Positions 59,546 through 64,000 of a DNA stretch of 64,000 bases are shown in pieces. Positions within the stretch are counted from its first letter, which is position 1. Each line of letters starts with the position of its first letter. Location of the stretch: assembly GCA_961205875.1 (NCBI GenBank), contig OY540814.1, forward strand, positions 14,552,993 through 14,616,992. Reading direction: 5' to 3'. A model generated the notes under the pieces. That model was not told the origin of the DNA, did not search any database, and saw nothing but the letters and a program-made list of their open reading frames with translations. The translations under genes were made by a program, and so were the position numbers. Source of the stretch: Sialis fuliginosa. Its lineage: Eukaryota > Arthropoda > Insecta > Megaloptera > Sialidae.

Positions 59546-62139
59546 TCTTGACCTGAAACGGAAAGATCAATTTAAAATTTTGAAATCGGAGAACAATTTT
59601 TTTGTCTCATTCTAAAACGATCACAAAGCTTCTCGTATCTTCGATTTGCGTGGAAGAAAAAAGCTGTGTATCTAATCAGTTACCAACAATATCTTGATCA
59701 GCATTTAAGTCCTACTGGTAGCATAGCACACTTGGTTCCCGAATTGACATCATTACATGACATCATGAATGAATCGTTGTCGCATTTCAAACAAGAAAAC
59801 ATTTCTCGCGTTCGATTCAAAAGCCCATTACGCAGAAAATGGGGTGGGGGTGGAGTGGGGGCGAAGAGAGATAATTTTAGAATCGAATCGCGTTGTTATC
59901 TCACCTAAGTCGCGTGGGTTATCGTTTCGCGCGCATTGTCGCAAATGGTGTCATCACAGTTGAAGTCATCCGAGCGACGATATACTCTTACTTGATCGCT
60001 TTCTACGCTTGTTTGTAACGTTCACTTGTTCATTACGTAATGCATTGCTCGATTTTGGAGATAATTCTTATACGTGTAAGGAAGTATTGTGGGCATGGCA
60101 TTTTGGCTATTTTTAGGTTTGTATTACCCAGTTACATAGAAAGAAAATTTGGCAATTTTCCTCTTCTAAAATATTTTGAAAAGTGACATATCTACAACAG
60201 ATTTATATTTTATAATTATTATGCAGAACCGGTAAATTTATGTAAATTTTAACATCCATAATAATTAAAATTTGAATATTAAACATTTAAAATAAAGTTT
60301 TGTTAATTTAACGAATTCAATTAATATTCAGTTGAATAAATACTATTAAAACAAAACATCTGTAAACAAATTCTAAGTTATTAATTATCCCAGTCCATTA
60401 GACAAAGGTAAAATGGCACCGGAATTAATATTTATAAAAAGAGTATATAATTTATATTTGTTTTAAATTCACAAGCAAATCCCAAGTGAAGAATGTCACT
60501 GAAATACAACTCTTTCCTGAAAATATCCTGTAATGTGAGACGATTTTTCATTTTATAATTCCCGAGTTAAAATCATCCTAAAATGTCACGACAATTGCAA
60601 AACGTTCAACATTTCAAATCTTGGTTCAAATAGGCACAGTAATCATATTGTCGGGTGGTTATCACCAACAGAATTACGTTACAGCGCGCGCGATTCAATC
60701 GGGCCGCGCTTCTTGAAATTTATAATATATACGTGTGAATTGTAGCATTACGGTAATGGCTTATGAGACAGTTATGAATTGACAAATGGCACTCGTTTGT
60801 GTTTTAAAATGGCCAATGAGATGATAAAAATTTGTTTAAAAATATTTGACAATATAAAACATTTCGGTGAAGACAAAATCTTTATGTAAATTTACACGCA
60901 ACAATTAAATTAATTATAATGACTTCACTTGCTTAATATGCTTAAATTAAAATGGAGTATTTTAAATTTTTGTATGTGAAATAGCGTGTATTTATTTAAA
61001 TAATAAGTTCATAAATCAAATTAAACCAAGTAATATATTTTGTATTTATTTCAACTTGTGGATATAAAACAAGTATTTTTTTCTTCTGTAGGCTTTTGCG
61101 GTCGTCGTTCATATAAACTGTAGTAAGTTTTCCGGACTTGTGCAAGTTCTCATATTTCATGACTTGATGTTTCGACTCTCATATTGGAGTCTTCTTCAGA
61201 AGTATTTTAGTTTCAAGTAAAGGAATATGATAACGTGGACAAAACCCAGAAACCAAGTTCATAAAGACAAGTTGGTATTTTATATACAGTGTCTTAATCT
61301 GAAACAAGGAAATAAAAAGGACAAATAACACATTACCTAGCGTTGTTACCATATCGCTCCACAAGTCATTGGCGTTAAAATAAATATCATTTTTTTTAAT
61401 TATAAAATTAATTAATAATAAATATTTTATATTGTCTTTAAAACTATTTCAGTGATAATAGATTAACAGAGAAATGCCTATAATACAAACATAATTACTC
61501 CTAAAAATCTTTAAGTACATACACAACATCGACGAAAATATTTTATTAAAATCCAATTCCTCTCAAAAATACATGTTGCTTTAATTGTCAGTTTCAAAAA
61601 GGTTTGGCTTAACTTACATCAGGTTAATTAAGAGCTAGGCAAATGCTTTTATTCACGGTCACATTTTGAGAGCAAGGGAGGAAAACTTTACGATAAACAT
61701 CTTTACAAAACGCTTTGTTTAACATTAGTTAAAGCTCCCCTCCCTTTAAAGAATAGGGTACTTTGATTTCAATCCTAGATTTTACAAAGAATACAAACAC
61801 CGAATTATCTCTCTACCTTTATCCTTGGGGAATGCTATAAAACCAATTTGTAATAGATAAATGTTGGAGCATAAAACATACTAAATGAAATTTATAGGAT
61901 TGCCAGACGTGGTTTTTTTAGCAGAAAAATGCACTCGCTTTCTTTAATTTATGAATTCTTTTGTTTTATGTTTCAAGGTTGGTAATATTTGTTCAAATGT
62001 AGCAACATTAATGTCTTTAGGTGCTTTTAAATATTAATTTGAACTGTACTAGTTTTAATAAGTTGGATAGCTTTAATGGTATTATGACATTTATGGGTTC
62101 CGTGCCACAAGAGTTTGATGAGCCCTTTTCAGTGTCGAA

Positions 62140-62420
62140 CTGGTAAATTTTGATTTTTTATGTGTCATGCATTAATTATAGAGTCTCACAAAACGTATTT
62201 TGGGCGTTGAAAACGAATTTGACCATATAAAAATTCGCTGACTCCCTAAAATTTTTTTGCTATCGTCGAAAAAAAAACAAAAAATTATACCAATTTTGAG
62301 AGCTTCCACGGATCGGGGTAAATGTCTTTTGTAGATCAGAATTTTTTTAATTTACTTTTTTTGTATCGCTGTTTGATAATTTTTGACTGACAATGAGTTA
62401 TTTGCATCCAAACATTTCGT
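62140..62420. repeat. partial copy of repeat family F3
   Basis: AATTTTGAGAGCTTCCACGG, TTCGCTGACTCCC and TTTGTATCGCTG match, with changes, 56370-56500 in the same orientation. Confidence 0.6.
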
Positions 62421-63499
62421 TTTGTATTCTATAAAACTAAAAAAGTTCATTTTTTATCTAAATGGAACATTGTCATTGTGTAGCAAAAAAATATTTTTTT
62501 ACTATTTTCCTATTTATGAAATTTTTTGCATTAAAGATTGAAGTTGCGACGACTTGCTACCTTGCTCACAGGTGTATCTCCTATAAAGTCAAACATAGTA
62601 AAAAAGTCGTTTAAAAGAATGTTAAATAAGGAATTATTTAATTATATTTATTTATAATTAATAATCAGCTTTGAAACTCATGCATGTTCTGGAATAAAAA
62701 TACCTTTGAATTTTTCACGAAAGAAACTATAGATGTGTCATATCTTGACATTAGTTTTATTAAATATAATAAACATGTCAAAGATATATGATACTCAGAT
62801 TTCGTCCAATAACAAGATTCCAGATGAAAATCGAACGTGTCATTACCCTTTTATACATTTTACAAAACAACTAACAAAGTTGAATAGGAAAAAATATATG
62901 ATAAATGAAATTTATTAAACGAACTACACACAATAACAAGTACGGTAAAGGTTAGAAAGTTTCTTGAACGATAAACGACGTGGAAAGAAAACAGTGTTCT
63001 ATGTATTGTATAAACAAAATCGGAGACTCGATGTCGTCATAGAGATAATCTGAGGTCGTCGACGCCATCTTGCCGAGGAGCACGTATGCACCTCTGTGAA
63101 GACAGGGCCGGTGTGAGTGTGGATTAAAACATAAGTGAATCACTAACTGTAGAAAGAGGACAAATTTACCATGATGGCGGGTGCATTCCATTAGGGTTCC
63201 GAAGGTACCTACTAAGAACGAGGACTGTTTGAAGCCCCTTGCAGGAGTCAAATTTTAATAGTTTAGACATACATTATTACATGCTACATGCCTTGGTATA
63301 AAAAATAATATTTTTTTGCATAGCTTTAGTTATTTAGTATACGAGATATTTTACCTTAACTAGAAAGGACGGATGGACGAACAACAAAGTGAGATCAATA
63401 GGTTTTCCTGTCCAGTGTATAGATAACGAATTAATAATAAAACTTGTCAATTAACTAAAATTAATTCAATTTGTTTTGATCTACCCTAGCTATTATATG

Positions 63500-63752
63500 C
63501 AGAACTGTACACAAGTATAAAAAATATACTGAAATACAATACTTTTACTAAAAATTGTACTTACAAAAAGTATAATTACTTGTGTTTGGTAAAGTACTTA
63601 AGTACAAGTCAATTCCCCTCAAAAGTACTTAAAAGTACTATGGGTTTCATCAGGAGGAGGCTACTAAGTTTGTGATAAGCGAATTGTAATAAAAATTGGA
63701 CGACCGCTTCTGCATTTCACTGTACACGGATTTAAATACATGCCCAGCTCTG
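63500..63752. mobile_element. hAT-like MITE, 253 bp
   Basis: Left CAGAACTGTACACAAGTATA, right GTGTAC-like inverse ending ATGCCCAGCTCTG, interior rich in AGTACTT and its complement, typical of hAT MITEs. Flanks attatatg and attataaa match in 6 of 8. Confidence 0.55.
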
Positions 63753-64000
63753 ATTATAAATAAAAGAAAATACATCAAATAAAATATATCAAATTAACAA
63801 AAAGAAATGCAAATATCTGTTATCAGGATAGCAAAAAATGTAGAACCGGTTCTGCATAAACAATATCACGAATGCAGCTTTACCAAACAACATATCCTAA
63901 CAAAGATTAGACAGTAGGTACTCATTGTTATCGTTAGAAGTACCGGCGGTACCGCAGACAGCGCTTCAGGGCTGAATTGGATTCATTTGAATTTATGCAT

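Larger units (their letters stand above)
56980..64000. other. upstream Dpr intron or flank
   Basis: No exon with splice sites and Ig-type sequence was recognised here, so the preceding Dpr exons probably lie past 64000. Two GC-richer patches (58790-58880 and 59810-60010) and GCGCGCGC at 60686 stand out from AT-rich surroundings; their role is unknown. Repeat pieces are listed separately. Confidence 0.45.

Noticed and set aside
59666..59963. Two overlapping short plus-strand frames
   Set aside because: No domain, different frames across the same GC-richer patch, no splice support.
62952..63251. 99-codon minus-strand frame with MASTTSDYLYDD
   Set aside because: No homologous family recognised and no convincing downstream splice partner; an acceptor-like TTCACAG upstream is not enough to call an exon.

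Overview
AT-rich animal nuclear DNA, almost certainly from an insect: spliced genes with GT-AG introns, a BEL/Pao retrotransposon, hAT, Tc1/mariner-like and TTAA-type DNA elements, and insect gene families (double-domain JHBP/group-7-allergen-like protein, Dpr immunoglobulin protein, LOTUS-Tudor germline protein). The order cannot be settled from this window. All exon models were built by hand from splice sites and reading-frame phase; every multi-exon model listed closes in frame.

Layout: 1-5281, an internally deleted BEL/Pao element (minus) with one complete LTR and the other cut at the window edge. 5531-8987, TAF12 (minus, 3 exons). 9795-11213, intronless cyclin L (minus). 12419-14255, UMP-CMP kinase (plus, 3 exons). 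16793-18989, PGS1-type phosphatidylglycerophosphate synthase (minus, 4 exons). 19677-21736, double-domain JHBP/Grp7-like protein (plus, 5 exons). 24661-35055, TDRD7/Tapas-like LOTUS-Tudor protein (minus, 18 exons). 36511-37431, ribosomal protein eL13 (plus, with a non-coding first exon). 44712-56979, the last three coding exons of a Dpr family gene (minus), split by a 10.7-kb intron full of transposons; its 5' exons lie beyond the window.

The genes are mostly unrelated housekeeping genes (basal transcription, RNAPII/splicing cyclin, nucleotide metabolism, cardiolipin pathway, ribosome) with a piRNA/nuage gene, a secreted lipid-binding-fold gene and a neuronal recognition gene between them. 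No operon-like logic is seen.

The most structured non-genic part is the Dpr intron. Two copies of one decayed hAT element (each with a transposase C-terminal remnant) bracket 17 tandem copies of a ~184-bp satellite. The array is bounded on both sides by TTAA and by a perfect 16-bp inverted repeat, and one perfect 8-bp duplication (atgtacag) sits at the two far ends of the 5.6-kb block. The introns and spacers also hold many foldback (near-palindromic) elements. In two places a TTAA-bounded insertion sits at the exact centre of a palindrome.
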